This document shows positions 1-7,124 of a stretch of DNA of 34,671 nt, piece after piece (positions within the stretch are counted from its first letter, which is position 1; each line of letters begins with the position of its first letter). The DNA lies in the NCBI GenBank assembly GCA_946617675.1, contig CAMOKH010000076.1, positions 1 through 34,671 of the forward strand, read 5' to 3'. Below the pieces are notes generated by a model that was not told the DNA's origin, did no database searches, and worked only from the letters and a program-made list of their open reading frames with translations. A program made the position numbers and the translations under genes. Source of the stretch: an uncultured Prevotellaceae bacterium. Lineage in GTDB: Bacteria > Bacteroidota > Bacteroidia > Bacteroidales > Bacteroidaceae.

Positions 1-752
1 GCCTTGGCCAGCAGCGTCTTACCGGTTCCCGGAGGTCCTACGAGCAGGGCGCCCTTGGGAATCTTGCCGCCCAGTTCGGTGTACTTCTGCGGGTTCTTCA
101 GGAAGTCCACGATCTCCTGCATCTCCTGCTTGGCACCGGCCTGTCCGGCCACGTCCTTGAACGTGATGCCCAGTTCGCCGCCCTTCTCGTACATCTTCGC
201 CTTCGACTTGCCGACCGAGAACATGCCGGCGCCGAAACCGGCGCCATTGCCCACGCGGCGGAAGAGCAGCATCCAAAGGCCGACGAGCAGCAGGATAGGC
301 AGCAGACTCATGAAGAGGTCGCCGATGACGCTGCCGCCCGACCGGTTCTCGTAGCTCAGCTTGCCTTTGAACTTGCCTTCGGCTTTCATCTTCTCGACGA
401 ACTGCTCCACCTGGTCAACCGAGCCTATCTCGACGTCGACGTAGGGCGACGTGCCCGTCTGCTTGTGTCCCTGCTTGAAGACGTCGCGTATGTGCTCTGC
501 CTTGACGTACATCTTCAGCGTGCTCTGGTTCTTGTTCACCACAATCTTGTCGGCATAGCCGCGCTCGACGAACGCCTTGAAGTCGCTGTAGGTCGACTCA
601 GTGTGGGCCTGTACGGCGGCCACACCGTCGCCCGAGCTTGTGGCATAGAGCATGATGAGTGTCAGGATGACCAAGATGTATATCCAGTTCATGTTGAACT
701 TGGGCATATTCGTCTTTGGTCCGTTGTTGTTATTCGGTTTGTTCTGTTCCAT
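1..752 (-). CDS. ftsH: ATP-dependent zinc metalloprotease FtsH, N-terminal part (runs off the window)
   Basis: Membrane-anchored AAA+ protease that degrades unassembled membrane proteins and some cytosolic regulators. About 250 codons are visible. After an Asn-rich start comes a first membrane segment (WIYILVILTLIMLY), a periplasmic domain of roughly 100 residues, a second membrane segment (LFMSLLPILLLVGLWMLLF), and the start of the AAA domain with FKDVAGQ and the Walker A motif GPPGTGKT close to the window edge. The rest of the AAA domain and the HExxH protease domain lie beyond position 1. The ATG is at 752-750 and its first base is also the last base of a heptamer tandem repeat. rsfS lies 79 bp upstream on the same strand, so the two genes are probably co-transcribed. 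Identification is from family motifs and is firm. Confidence 0.95.
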   Translation of the reverse strand, partial: MEQNKPNNNNGPKTNMPKFNMNWIYILVILTLIMLYATSSGDGVAAVQAHTESTYSDFKAFVERGYADKIVVNKNQSTLKMYVKAEHIRDVFKQGHKQTGTSPYVDVEIGSVDQVEQFVEKMKAEGKFKGKLSYENRSGGSVIGDLFMSLLPILLLVGLWMLLFRRVGNGAGFGAGMFSVGKSKAKMYEKGGELGITFKDVAGQAGAKQEMQEIVDFLKNPQKYTELGGKIPKGALLVGPPGTGKTLLAK

Positions 753-828
753 CAATTATCAATTGTCAATTATCAATTGTCAATTATCAATTATCAATTC
801 TCAATTCTCAATTCTCAATTCTCAATTC
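752..828. repeat. Heptamer tandem repeat, 11 units, between rsfS and ftsH
   Basis: Eleven consecutive 7-bp units of TCAATT followed by one variable base (A, G, A, G, A, A, then C five times). They fill nearly the whole 79-bp spacer between the rsfS stop and the ftsH start. Read on the minus strand the units are NAATTGA, and the ftsH ATG begins inside the last unit, so the repeat occupies the ribosome-binding region of ftsH. Confidence 0.95.
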
Positions 829-831
829 CTT

Positions 832-1191
832 TCAGTCCAGATCGGGAATGTATGTCAGCTTGGCGTCGTCCCAGAGATGCTCCAGGTCGTAGTACTCGCG
901 CACGTCGGGCAGGAAGACGTGTACCAGCACGTCGGTATAGTCCATGGCCACCCACTGGGCGTTCTCCAGTCCCACGACGTGGGCCGGGCGCTCGTTGAGT
1001 TCCTTGCGGGCAAAGTCGCCCACCGACTCGGTGATGGCCTCCACCTGACTGGGCGAGTTGCCCTGGCAGATGACGAAATAGTGGCAGATGGTGCCGTCGA
1101 TGCCTGAGAGGTCGGCCACCACGATGCCCGTACCTTTCTTCTCTTGAATCCCTTTGGTAATGGTTTCTACTAATTCCTTTGTTTGCTCCAT
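832..1191 (-). CDS. rsfS: Ribosomal silencing factor RsfS
   Basis: Binds ribosomal protein uL14 on the 50S subunit and blocks joining to 30S during starvation or stationary phase. The 119-residue protein covers the full family length. Family signatures visible are ADLSGIDGTICHYFVICQGNSPSQV, near residues 26-50 (shown in part as CHYFVICQGNSPSQV), the ERPAHVVGLENAQWVAMDYTD block, and the VHVFLPDVREYYDLEHLW block near the C-terminus. A Bacteroidota -7 box lies at 1220-1227 on the minus strand, close upstream. It is followed on the same strand by ftsH across a heptamer repeat. Assignment is firm. Confidence 0.95.
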   Translation of the reverse strand: MEQTKELVETITKGIQEKKGTGIVVADLSGIDGTICHYFVICQGNSPSQVEAITESVGDFARKELNERPAHVVGLENAQWVAMDYTDVLVHVFLPDVREYYDLEHLWDDAKLTYIPDLD

Positions 1192-1219
1192 TTATATTAA
1201 TGATGTGTGAAATGTTCTG

Positions 1220-1227
1220 CAAAGGTA
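1220..1227 (-). promoter_or_regulatory. Bacteroidota -7 promoter box for rsfS
   Basis: Minus-strand TACCTTTG matches the Bacteroidota TAnnTTTG element and lies 29 bp before the rsfS start. I see no clear TTTG at -33. Confidence 0.6.
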
Positions 1228-1298
1228 GTTGTTTTTCTTCGTTTCCGCCGCATAATGAGAGAAAATTTGAGTATTTTTAAAAAAAACTTTCAAAAAGT

Positions 1299-1329
1299 TT
1301 TGGTAGTTCGGGAAAAAGTCGTACCTTTG
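1299..1329 (+). promoter_or_regulatory. Promoter of tRNA-Gln
   Basis: TTTG at 1299-1302, a 19-nt spacer, then TACCTTTG at 1322-1329, matching the Bacteroidota sigma consensus. The sequence just after it (GCACCCGCA, then CAAGGGT) is shared with the tRNA-Pro promoter at 8442-8473. Confidence 0.75.
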
Positions 1330-1376
1330 CACCCGCAAATCAGGAACAAGGGTGTTCCGCTTGTGACAATGGAAAT

Positions 1377-1447
1377 TGGGGTATGGTGTAATGGTAACAC
1401 TACAGATTCTGGTCCTGTCATTCTTGGTTCGAGTCCGAGTACCCCAA
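1377..1447 (+). tRNA. tRNA-Gln (anticodon CTG)
   Basis: Cloverleaf: acceptor TGGGGTA pairs with TACCCCA (1440-1446), D stem GTGT/ACAC, anticodon loop TTCTGGT with anticodon CTG, T arm CTTGG-TTCGAGT-CCGAG, discriminator A at 1447. The innermost anticodon-stem pair is A-C, a mismatch. CCA is not encoded; AACAT follows. A promoter precedes it and a terminator follows, so it is a monocistronic unit. Confidence 0.92.
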
Positions 1448-1452
1448 CATGA

Positions 1453-1500
1453 GAGCCGCTAAGTTACTGGAGTTCAGTGCTTGGCGGCTCTTTGTTTTTT
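1453..1500 (+). terminator. Rho-independent terminator after tRNA-Gln
   Basis: AGAGCCGC(T)AAG pairs with CTTG(G)CGGCTCT across a 16-nt loop and is followed by a T-rich tract (TTTGTTTTTT). It ends the tRNA-Gln unit. Confidence 0.85.
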
Positions 1501-1561
1501 GTCGTTCAGGCTCTGGAGCGTGAGTTTGTGCCGGAGCACGGCCGACGTGAGCTTTCCACGT

Positions 1562-1945
1562 TTTTCCTGCACTTCCTGCACTGACCGCTGATAATGAGGT
1601 AGTTAGACCGCCTAAAGTACCTGTTTTTCCTGCACTGATTAAACTATTTTCCTGCACTGCGCTTTCACTATCTTTCATCGCACCGCGGTAATTGAAAAAC
1701 GCGCTGTAAATATATTTCAAAAAGTCAGTCAGCTTTTTCGACAAACTGTGAAAATCTGATTTTCAAGCCATGAAAAATTGTTTTTCAAGCCGCGAAAAAA
1801 ATCCTGACTGCCCACTTTTCACCCTAAGCTGACCGAGTTTGGTGCAGCAGTGCAGCTTTTCAGTGTAGGTCAGTGCAGGATTGAGCCGCCGAAACGGCTC
1901 CTAACTGATTGATAATCAGTGGTCAGTGCAGGAAGTGCAGGAAAA
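1562..1945. repeat. Gene-free stretch bounded by 25-bp perfect inverted repeats
   Basis: Positions 1562-1586 are the exact reverse complement of 1921-1945; similarity continues inward imperfectly (CTGATAAT against CTGATTAT, then AGTTAG). Copies of the core CCTGCACTG recur inside at about 1628 and 1649, and inverted at about 1871. Two near-identical short palindromes (TTTTCAAGCC[AT/GC]-type) lie at about 1758-1800, and hairpins at 1881-1898 and 1903-1919. I find no convincing coding sequence here; a 108-codon minus-strand frame starting at 1744 has repeat-derived low complexity and no recognisable domain. The right repeat ends directly against the tsaE stop codon. It could be a MITE-like element, but no target duplication is obvious. 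Confidence 0.7.
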
Positions 1946-2371
1946 TTAAGCCGTGGTCACCAGGCGCGAGCCGTCGGACTGCTCGGCGATGGTGACGCGG
2001 ACGGCATCGGCGGGCAGGAGGTCTTCGATGAGTTCGGGCCACTCGACGAAGCAGAGGGAGCCACTGTAGAAGTAGTCCTCGTAACCCATGTCGTAGGCTT
2101 CGTCAAGGCGCTTTATGCGGTAGAAATCGAAGTGGTAGACAGCCCCCTCCAACCTCCCCCCGCAGGGGAGGCTATATTCGTTGACGATGGCGAAGGTGGG
2201 CGAGGTGACGACGTCCTCGACGCCCAACTGCTCGCAGACGGCCTTGATGAACGTGGTCTTGCCGGCACCCATGCTGCCGTAGAAGGCGAAGACGCGGCTG
2301 TCGCCGATGGTGTCGATAAACTGGCGAGCGGCCTCGCCGATATGCTCAATGTCTGTTATCTTTATCTCCAT
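1946..2371 (-). CDS. tsaE: tRNA t6A biosynthesis ATPase TsaE
   Basis: ATPase that works with TsaB and TsaD in making N6-threonylcarbamoyladenosine at position 37 of ANN-decoding tRNAs. The 141-residue protein has Walker A GSMGAGKTT near residues 32-40, the SPTFAIVNEY block (residues 57-66), YHFDFYRI near residue 79, and the C-terminal FVEWPE motif. Between NEY and YHFDFYRI sits the peptide SLPCGGRLEGAV, encoded by a GC-rich palindromic repeat (2141-2173) of the same family as the repeats in cca. It falls in the loop where relatives carry a variable short linker, so function is probably kept. The gene lies 30 bp downstream of porX on the same strand. Confidence 0.95.
   Translation of the reverse strand: MEIKITDIEHIGEAARQFIDTIGDSRVFAFYGSMGAGKTTFIKAVCEQLGVEDVVTSPTFAIVNEYSLPCGGRLEGAVYHFDFYRIKRLDEAYDMGYEDYFYSGSLCFVEWPELIEDLLPADAVRVTIAEQSDGSRLVTTA
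2141..2173. repeat. Solo GC-rich palindromic repeat in frame inside tsaE
   Basis: The first 21 bases equal positions 2-22 of the 36-bp terminal repeat of the element in cca (32092-32127). The centre differs (GCAG in place of ACTGG), and the GGGGAGGCT end is conserved. CCTCCCC pairs with GGGGAGG to form a hairpin. It encodes SLPCGGRLEGAV in TsaE. Confidence 0.9.
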
Positions 2372-2401
2372 AAATCGAAAATCTGTAAATCGTAAATAAC
2401 G

Positions 2402-3955
2402 TTATCTTTTCTTCCCCGTCAGCGTGACAATCGGTATGATCATCTCCTCCATCGAGATGCCGCCGTGCTGGAACGTGTCGCGATAGTAGGAGACGTAGTA
2501 GTTGTAGTTGTTAGGGTAGGCGAAGAAGGAGTCGCTCGTGGCGAAGACGTAGCTGGTCGAGAGGTTGGGCGAGGGCAGCTGAGCCTTGGCGGGCTCGCGT
2601 ATGACGAAGAGGTCGCGCGAGTCGTAGCTGAGGTTCTTGCCCAGCTTGTAGCGCAGGTTGGTGTTCGTGTTCCGGTCGCCGACAATCTTGACGGGCCGCG
2701 TGCAGCGAATGGAGCCGTGGTCGGTGGTGATGACGACGCGATAGTCGGTCTGAGCCAGGCGGCGGAAGAAGTCGGCGATGACGGAGTGGCGGAACCAGCT
2801 GAGGGTGATGCTGCGGTAGGCCGACTCGCTGTTGGCCAGTTCGCGCACCATGCGGCTCTCGGTCCGGGCGTGCGAGAGCATATCGATGAAGTTGAAGACG
2901 ACGACGTTGAGGTCGTTCTTGTCGAGCTGGCCGAACTGCTGCATCAGTCGGTCGGCGTCCTGCGAGTTGTTCACCTTGTGGTATGAGAAGGTGTTATGTC
3001 GGCGGTAGCGGTCGAGCTGTGTCTGTATGAGCGGTGCCTCGTTGAGGTTCTTGCCCTCTTCTTCGTCCTCGTCGACCCACAGGTCGGGAAACATGCGGGC
3101 TATCTGGTCGGGCATGAGTCCTGAGAAGATGGCGTTGCGTGCATACTGAGTGGCCGTGGGCAGTATCGAGCAGTAGAGCTGCTCGTCGATGTCGAACTGG
3201 TCGCCGAGCTGCTGGGCCAGCATGCGCCATTGGTCGTAGCGGAAGTTGTCGAGCACGACGAGCATCACCTTCTGGCCGGCGTTGAGCAGGGGGAACACCT
3301 TCTCCTTGAAGATGCCGGGCGAGAGCAGCGGCGGGTTGCCGTCGCCCCGTATCCAGTCCATGTAGTTCTTCTTCACGAACTTGGCAAAGCCCAGGTTGGC
3401 CTCCTCCTTCTGCATGCGCAGCATGTCGGTCATCTGCGAGTCGGTGGCCGAGAGCTGCAGCTCCCAGTGTACGAGCCGGCGGTAGACGTCGGTCCAGTCC
3501 TGCCACGAGCGGCAGTCCATGATCTGCATGGCTATCTGCTGGAAGTTCTGCTGGTACTGGCTCTGCGTCACCTCGGTCTCAATCTCGCGGCGGTGGATGT
3601 TCTTCTTCAGCGTCAGGAGTATCTGGTTGGGGTTGACGGGCTTGATGAGGTAGTCGGCAATCTTCTGGCCGATGGCCTGTTCCATGATGTTCTCCTCCTC
3701 GCTCTTGGTGACCATCACCACCGGCAGGGCCGGCTGCAGCTGCTTGATGCGCTGCAGCGTCTCCAGACCGCTGAGACCGGGCATCTGCTCGTCGAGCAGT
3801 ACGAGGTCGAACGACTGTTCGCCGCACAGCTCGATGGCGTCGGTGCCGTTCGAGACGGTGGCCACCTCGTAGCCTTTCTTTTCGAGAAACATGATGTGGG
3901 CTTTCAACTGCTCTATCTCGTCGTCAACCCAAAGCAATACTCCGTTTGTCGCCAT
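2402..3955 (-). CDS. porX: PorX: response regulator with alkaline-phosphatase-like (PglZ) output domain
   Basis: Response regulator of the type IX secretion system; in Porphyromonas it works with PorY and the sigma factor SigP. The 517-residue protein has an N-terminal receiver domain (1-~120) with acidic pair D11/D12, phospho-acceptor D55 in LVLLDEQMPG, and TK near residue 103. A helical linker follows (~130-210), then an alkaline-phosphatase-superfamily PglZ domain starting at VMLVVLDNFRYDQW, with metal-site motifs such as TTDHGS and a C-terminal FQHGGISMEEMIIP. Length and order match PorX. The gene sits 56 bp after porW and 30 bp before tsaE on the same strand, which supports a type IX role. 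Assignment is strong. Confidence 0.93.
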   Translation of the reverse strand: MATNGVLLWVDDEIEQLKAHIMFLEKKGYEVATVSNGTDAIELCGEQSFDLVLLDEQMPGLSGLETLQRIKQLQPALPVVMVTKSEEENIMEQAIGQKIADYLIKPVNPNQILLTLKKNIHRREIETEVTQSQYQQNFQQIAMQIMDCRSWQDWTDVYRRLVHWELQLSATDSQMTDMLRMQKEEANLGFAKFVKKNYMDWIRGDGNPPLLSPGIFKEKVFPLLNAGQKVMLVVLDNFRYDQWRMLAQQLGDQFDIDEQLYCSILPTATQYARNAIFSGLMPDQIARMFPDLWVDEDEEEGKNLNEAPLIQTQLDRYRRHNTFSYHKVNNSQDADRLMQQFGQLDKNDLNVVVFNFIDMLSHARTESRMVRELANSESAYRSITLSWFRHSVIADFFRRLAQTDYRVVITTDHGSIRCTRPVKIVGDRNTNTNLRYKLGKNLSYDSRDLFVIREPAKAQLPSPNLSTSYVFATSDSFFAYPNNYNYYVSYYRDTFQHGGISMEEMIIPIVTLTGKKR

Positions 3956-4011
3956 GTTATTCTTGATTTGCTGATTATCGATTTTCTGTGTTACCGAATG
4001 ACGTCTCGCCG

Positions 4012-6933
4012 TTACCAGAAGTCCTCGCCGAAGTCAAGGTTGCCGGTCTGAGGCTCCTCCTCCTCCTCGCCTTCGCCTTCGGTTTCCTCCTCGGGGGCCA
4101 GGTCCTCTATGTCGGGCTGCTCTACGCGCTCCGGGATGTTAAGCAGTTGCTCGGCGCTGACCTTGAGCGGCGTGAACGTCTGTTCGTAGAACTTCTCGTA
4201 GTCGTCGTAGGTGAAGCGGGTGCCGATGAGGGCGAGGTTCTGCTCGCTGATGACGAGGCTGCGGCAGTGGCCCAGCACGGGCTTCATCGCCTCGGTGGCG
4301 TGCAGCTTGCGGGCGTACTGCAGGGCTTCGTCGTAGCTGAGGAATCCGCTGACGAGCATGCGGTGTAGGCTGCCCTCGGCCTCGACCTGGAGGTCGAAGT
4401 TGCGCACGAGGAAGTTGGTGAAGTTGTAGCGGGCCAGCTCGAACAGCAGCTGGTTCTCGTTGACGGAGTCAGGCTCGTAGACAAGGATGTAGAGGAAGCC
4501 GGTGTTGCGTTCGGTCGAGAGGGTGTCGGTGGCGGTGGAGTCGCTGACGGTGGCCATGGTGATGTCGCGGCGCGACCAGACATCGCCCAGGTCGAACTTG
4601 CCGCCATAGAGCCGCCGTCCCTCCTGGACGCCTTTGACAATCATGCCCGCCAGTTCGGTGACCTCGCTCTTCGGGTATTTCTCGACCACCTGTTTCAGCT
4701 GTTCCAGACAGCCGTTGGCATCGCCCTCGTTGAGCTTGCTCAGACCGCTGATGAAGAGGAACTTCGGCTGGTTCTGGCCCAGGGGGAAGCGCTCGTTGGC
4801 CAGACGGCTGTTGGCCTGGGCCTCCTGGTAGCGGCTGTCCTTGAAGGCGTCGTAGGTGGCCGCGTAGAGCGAGTCCTCGATGTGTACGCCGAAGCGCTGG
4901 TTCTCGGTGAAGTTGGGGTCGGAGAGCAGTATGGTCCACTGGCTCTCAGGGTAGTCGGCCTTGAGGTGGGCCAGACAGTCGTCGGCCTTGTCGGTGCGGC
5001 CCTGCAGCGAGTAGAGCAGGAAGAGGTGATACCAGGCCTCGTCGAGCTGGGCGAAGTCGCTGTAGTCGGTGGTGAGTCGCAGCAGCTGCTTCTCGCTCAG
5101 GGGCAGGTTGCCGAGCTTGTCCTTGAAGATGATGCCGGCGTGGAACAGTCCGTCCTTGATGATGTCGTTCGAGGCGGCCACCTGCTCGTCGGTGAAGGGA
5201 ATCTGGGCCAGGTAGTACTCGCGGTTGTGCGGGTCGTTGGCCAGTGTGTCGGCGGCGGCGTCCTTGCTGTCGATGCTGTCGGCGGGCAGTTCGCCGAGGG
5301 CCTGCAGGGAGTCTGCCGCCTCAGAACCCCCGGGGGCGTCCATACTGGGCAGGCTGCCCACCACGGTCTGGTTGGCGCGCTGCCAGTTGTCTACATTCTC
5401 GCGGCGGCCCCATTGCCGCTGGAACGTCTGCTTACCCTGGTTGACGGCGGTGGGGTTGTAGAAGTACCACTGACCGTTGCCCTGCTGGGCCATCGATGGC
5501 ACGGTTGGGCGGTTGGGCGTGTTGTTGCGGCCCCCGGCGGCACCACGCTGCTGCAGCGTCTTCTCGACCTCGGCCTCGAGGGCTTTGTCGCGCTCCTCCT
5601 TCTCCTTCTTCTTCAGGGCCTCGATGACGCGGTCAATGGCCTCCAGCCGCTCCTTCTCGGGCATCTTGGCCAGCTGCTGCAGCGAGTCCTGCAGGTGGAT
5701 GGCTTCGGTGAAGGGCACGAGCTCGTCGAGCATCTTCGAGCGGTTCGACAGCTGTTCGTAGTCGGGGCGGTCCTTGTCGAGCAGTCCGATGGCCTCGCCG
5801 TAGCAGCGCTGCGCGTCGGCGTATTTCTCGCGGTCCCAGTACAGGCCGCCGAGCTTCAGCAGCAGCACGCCCTTCTCGATGCCGCTGCGCGTGGCCTTCT
5901 CGTTGCCCTTCTCGTAGGCGCTGATGGCCTGGAGGGTGTCTTTCTGCGAAAGATAGATGTTGCCTATGGCGTAGTACACCTGGTCGAGGTAGTCCTTGTT
6001 GTTGTCGTTGCGGGCCATGCGCTTCAGCCGGCTTATCATGCCGCGGCTGTTCTGCGAGGCCATCACCTCGGTCTGGGCTATGCGGGCGTTGAACTCCAGC
6101 TCGTAGGGCGGATTCTGACGGACGACGCGCTTGTAGGCGTTGTAGGCCTCCTGCTTGTTGCCGAGCAGGGCCTGCAGTTGGCCCATGAGGAACCAGCAGC
6201 GGGCCTTCTGCGTCTTGCGCCGCTCGTGCTTGATGACCTTCCGCAGGTAGCCGACGGCCTTCTCGTACTCGCCGTTGCGCAGGTAGTAGTCGGCGTAGGT
6301 GTAGTCCCAGTCGCGCACAGAGCGGTAGTGCATGGAGTCGCGGTTCATGCCGCGAATGACGTCCTCGGCGTCGTACAGCCACTCCAGTTCGGTGTAGCAC
6401 TTGGCCAGCCAGGCCCGGGCTATGGCGTTCTGCATGGGCTGCGTCTGGTAGAGTCGTGCCATGTACGAGAAGGTGGCTGCGGCCTCGTCGAAGGCCCCCT
6501 GCTGGAACTGCGCCTTGCCCATGAGCAGCCACGCCTTCCAGAGGAACGGGTTGTACTCCTTTCGGCCCAGCCACTCGCGGTCCTTGGCCGTCTTGCGGCC
6601 CGTCTTGTTCCACTCGGGCTTGGCCTTTATGCTGTGCAGCTTGATGGTCTTCTCCATCTTCTCGATGGTACGGTCAAAGTGGCTCTTGCCTATCTCGCGG
6701 CTGTTCTTGTTGCCCACGGGGTAGAGGGGCAGCATCTCGGTGTAGTTGTCCTTGTTGCCCTTCTCCTTCTCTAACGAGCCGTCGATGAATGCCTGCGACC
6801 CGTTAAAATAGGTATTGTAGCGCGCGGTAAACGAGTGCCAGGCCCTGGTCTGCGAAGTGTTCTTCTTCGTAGAGCAGGCCACGACCGTCAGCGCGGCGGC
6901 TATTATTATAAAGAGGTGTGTGGTTCTGCGCAT
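4012..6933 (-). CDS. porW: PorW/SprE-type tetratricopeptide lipoprotein of the type IX secretion system
   Basis: Periplasm-facing lipoprotein needed for type IX secretion and, in gliding species, motility (known for PorW/SprE). I place the start at the ATG 6933-6931. It gives MRRTTHLFIIIAAALTVVAC, a lipoprotein signal peptide with Cys20; the longer upstream frame runs through a different gene and looks like noise. The 973-residue product has the N-terminal block RAWHSFTARYNTYFNGSQAF typical of this family and many TPR-like helical pairs. A charged region follows (EALKKKEKEERDKALEAE), then a Pro/Gln-rich linker and a very acidic tail ending in GNLDFGEDFW. It overlaps the small Cys-rich gene upstream by 28 nt and lies just before porX. 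Confidence 0.88.
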   Translation of the reverse strand: MRRTTHLFIIIAAALTVVACSTKKNTSQTRAWHSFTARYNTYFNGSQAFIDGSLEKEKGNKDNYTEMLPLYPVGNKNSREIGKSHFDRTIEKMEKTIKLHSIKAKPEWNKTGRKTAKDREWLGRKEYNPFLWKAWLLMGKAQFQQGAFDEAAATFSYMARLYQTQPMQNAIARAWLAKCYTELEWLYDAEDVIRGMNRDSMHYRSVRDWDYTYADYYLRNGEYEKAVGYLRKVIKHERRKTQKARCWFLMGQLQALLGNKQEAYNAYKRVVRQNPPYELEFNARIAQTEVMASQNSRGMISRLKRMARNDNNKDYLDQVYYAIGNIYLSQKDTLQAISAYEKGNEKATRSGIEKGVLLLKLGGLYWDREKYADAQRCYGEAIGLLDKDRPDYEQLSNRSKMLDELVPFTEAIHLQDSLQQLAKMPEKERLEAIDRVIEALKKKEKEERDKALEAEVEKTLQQRGAAGGRNNTPNRPTVPSMAQQGNGQWYFYNPTAVNQGKQTFQRQWGRRENVDNWQRANQTVVGSLPSMDAPGGSEAADSLQALGELPADSIDSKDAAADTLANDPHNREYYLAQIPFTDEQVAASNDIIKDGLFHAGIIFKDKLGNLPLSEKQLLRLTTDYSDFAQLDEAWYHLFLLYSLQGRTDKADDCLAHLKADYPESQWTILLSDPNFTENQRFGVHIEDSLYAATYDAFKDSRYQEAQANSRLANERFPLGQNQPKFLFISGLSKLNEGDANGCLEQLKQVVEKYPKSEVTELAGMIVKGVQEGRRLYGGKFDLGDVWSRRDITMATVSDSTATDTLSTERNTGFLYILVYEPDSVNENQLLFELARYNFTNFLVRNFDLQVEAEGSLHRMLVSGFLSYDEALQYARKLHATEAMKPVLGHCRSLVISEQNLALIGTRFTYDDYEKFYEQTFTPLKVSAEQLLNIPERVEQPDIEDLAPEEETEGEGEEEEEPQTGNLDFGEDFW

Positions 6934-7118
6934 TCCTTTCTCTTCTTTTCCTCCATCAGGCAGTGCAGCTTGCATGAGCCGTCGCCGGCCGACGTGCAGC
7001 TGCCACAGTCGTGCCCAGCCGTCACCACGTCGTCGCTCCCTCCCTGGAAGTGGGAGGCAACGGCGGCCACGATGCCCAGTATGGCGAGAGCACTTATACA
7101 AAGAACGGCAAAACTCAT
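6906..7118 (-). CDS. Small Cys-rich single-pass membrane protein
   Basis: A 70-residue protein with an N-terminal hydrophobic segment (residues 2-21) and a polar tail carrying Cys at 38, 41, 49, 53 and 63 (CGSC, then CKLHC). This spacing could bind a metal or a cluster. It starts 6 bp after the aroA stop and its end overlaps the porW start by 28 nt, which supports translation as part of the aroA-porW-porX-tsaE unit. It recalls the short FeoB-associated Cys-rich membrane proteins of Bacteroidota in size and layout, but no feo gene is near, so I do not assign a function. The reading frame's compositional bias and tight fit between neighbours favour a real gene. Confidence 0.65.
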   Translation of the reverse strand: MSFAVLCISALAILGIVAAVASHFQGGSDDVVTAGHDCGSCTSAGDGSCKLHCLMEEKKRKECAEPHTSL

Positions 7119-7124
7119 GATTTA

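Noticed and set aside
752..828. Heptamer array as a CRISPR
   Set aside because: Units are 7 bp with no spacers and no cas genes nearby.
1418..1744. Minus-strand frame of 108 codons overlapping tRNA-Gln and its terminator
   Set aside because: It runs through a tRNA gene, a terminator and the inverted-repeat unit, with no domain and no promoter or RBS.
5318..5340. GC palindrome (ACCCCCGGGGG) in porW, considered as another mobile repeat
   Set aside because: It is short, fits ordinary Pro/Gly codons in a low-complexity linker, and shows no link to the 36-bp repeat.
4882..6774. Long plus-strand open frame opposite porW
   Set aside because: An antisense shadow of high-GC coding sequence; composition is Val/Leu/Gly-rich without motifs.
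6934..7101. Longer N-terminus for PorW
   Set aside because: It lies inside the small Cys-rich gene in another frame and hides the clear lipoprotein signal at 6933.
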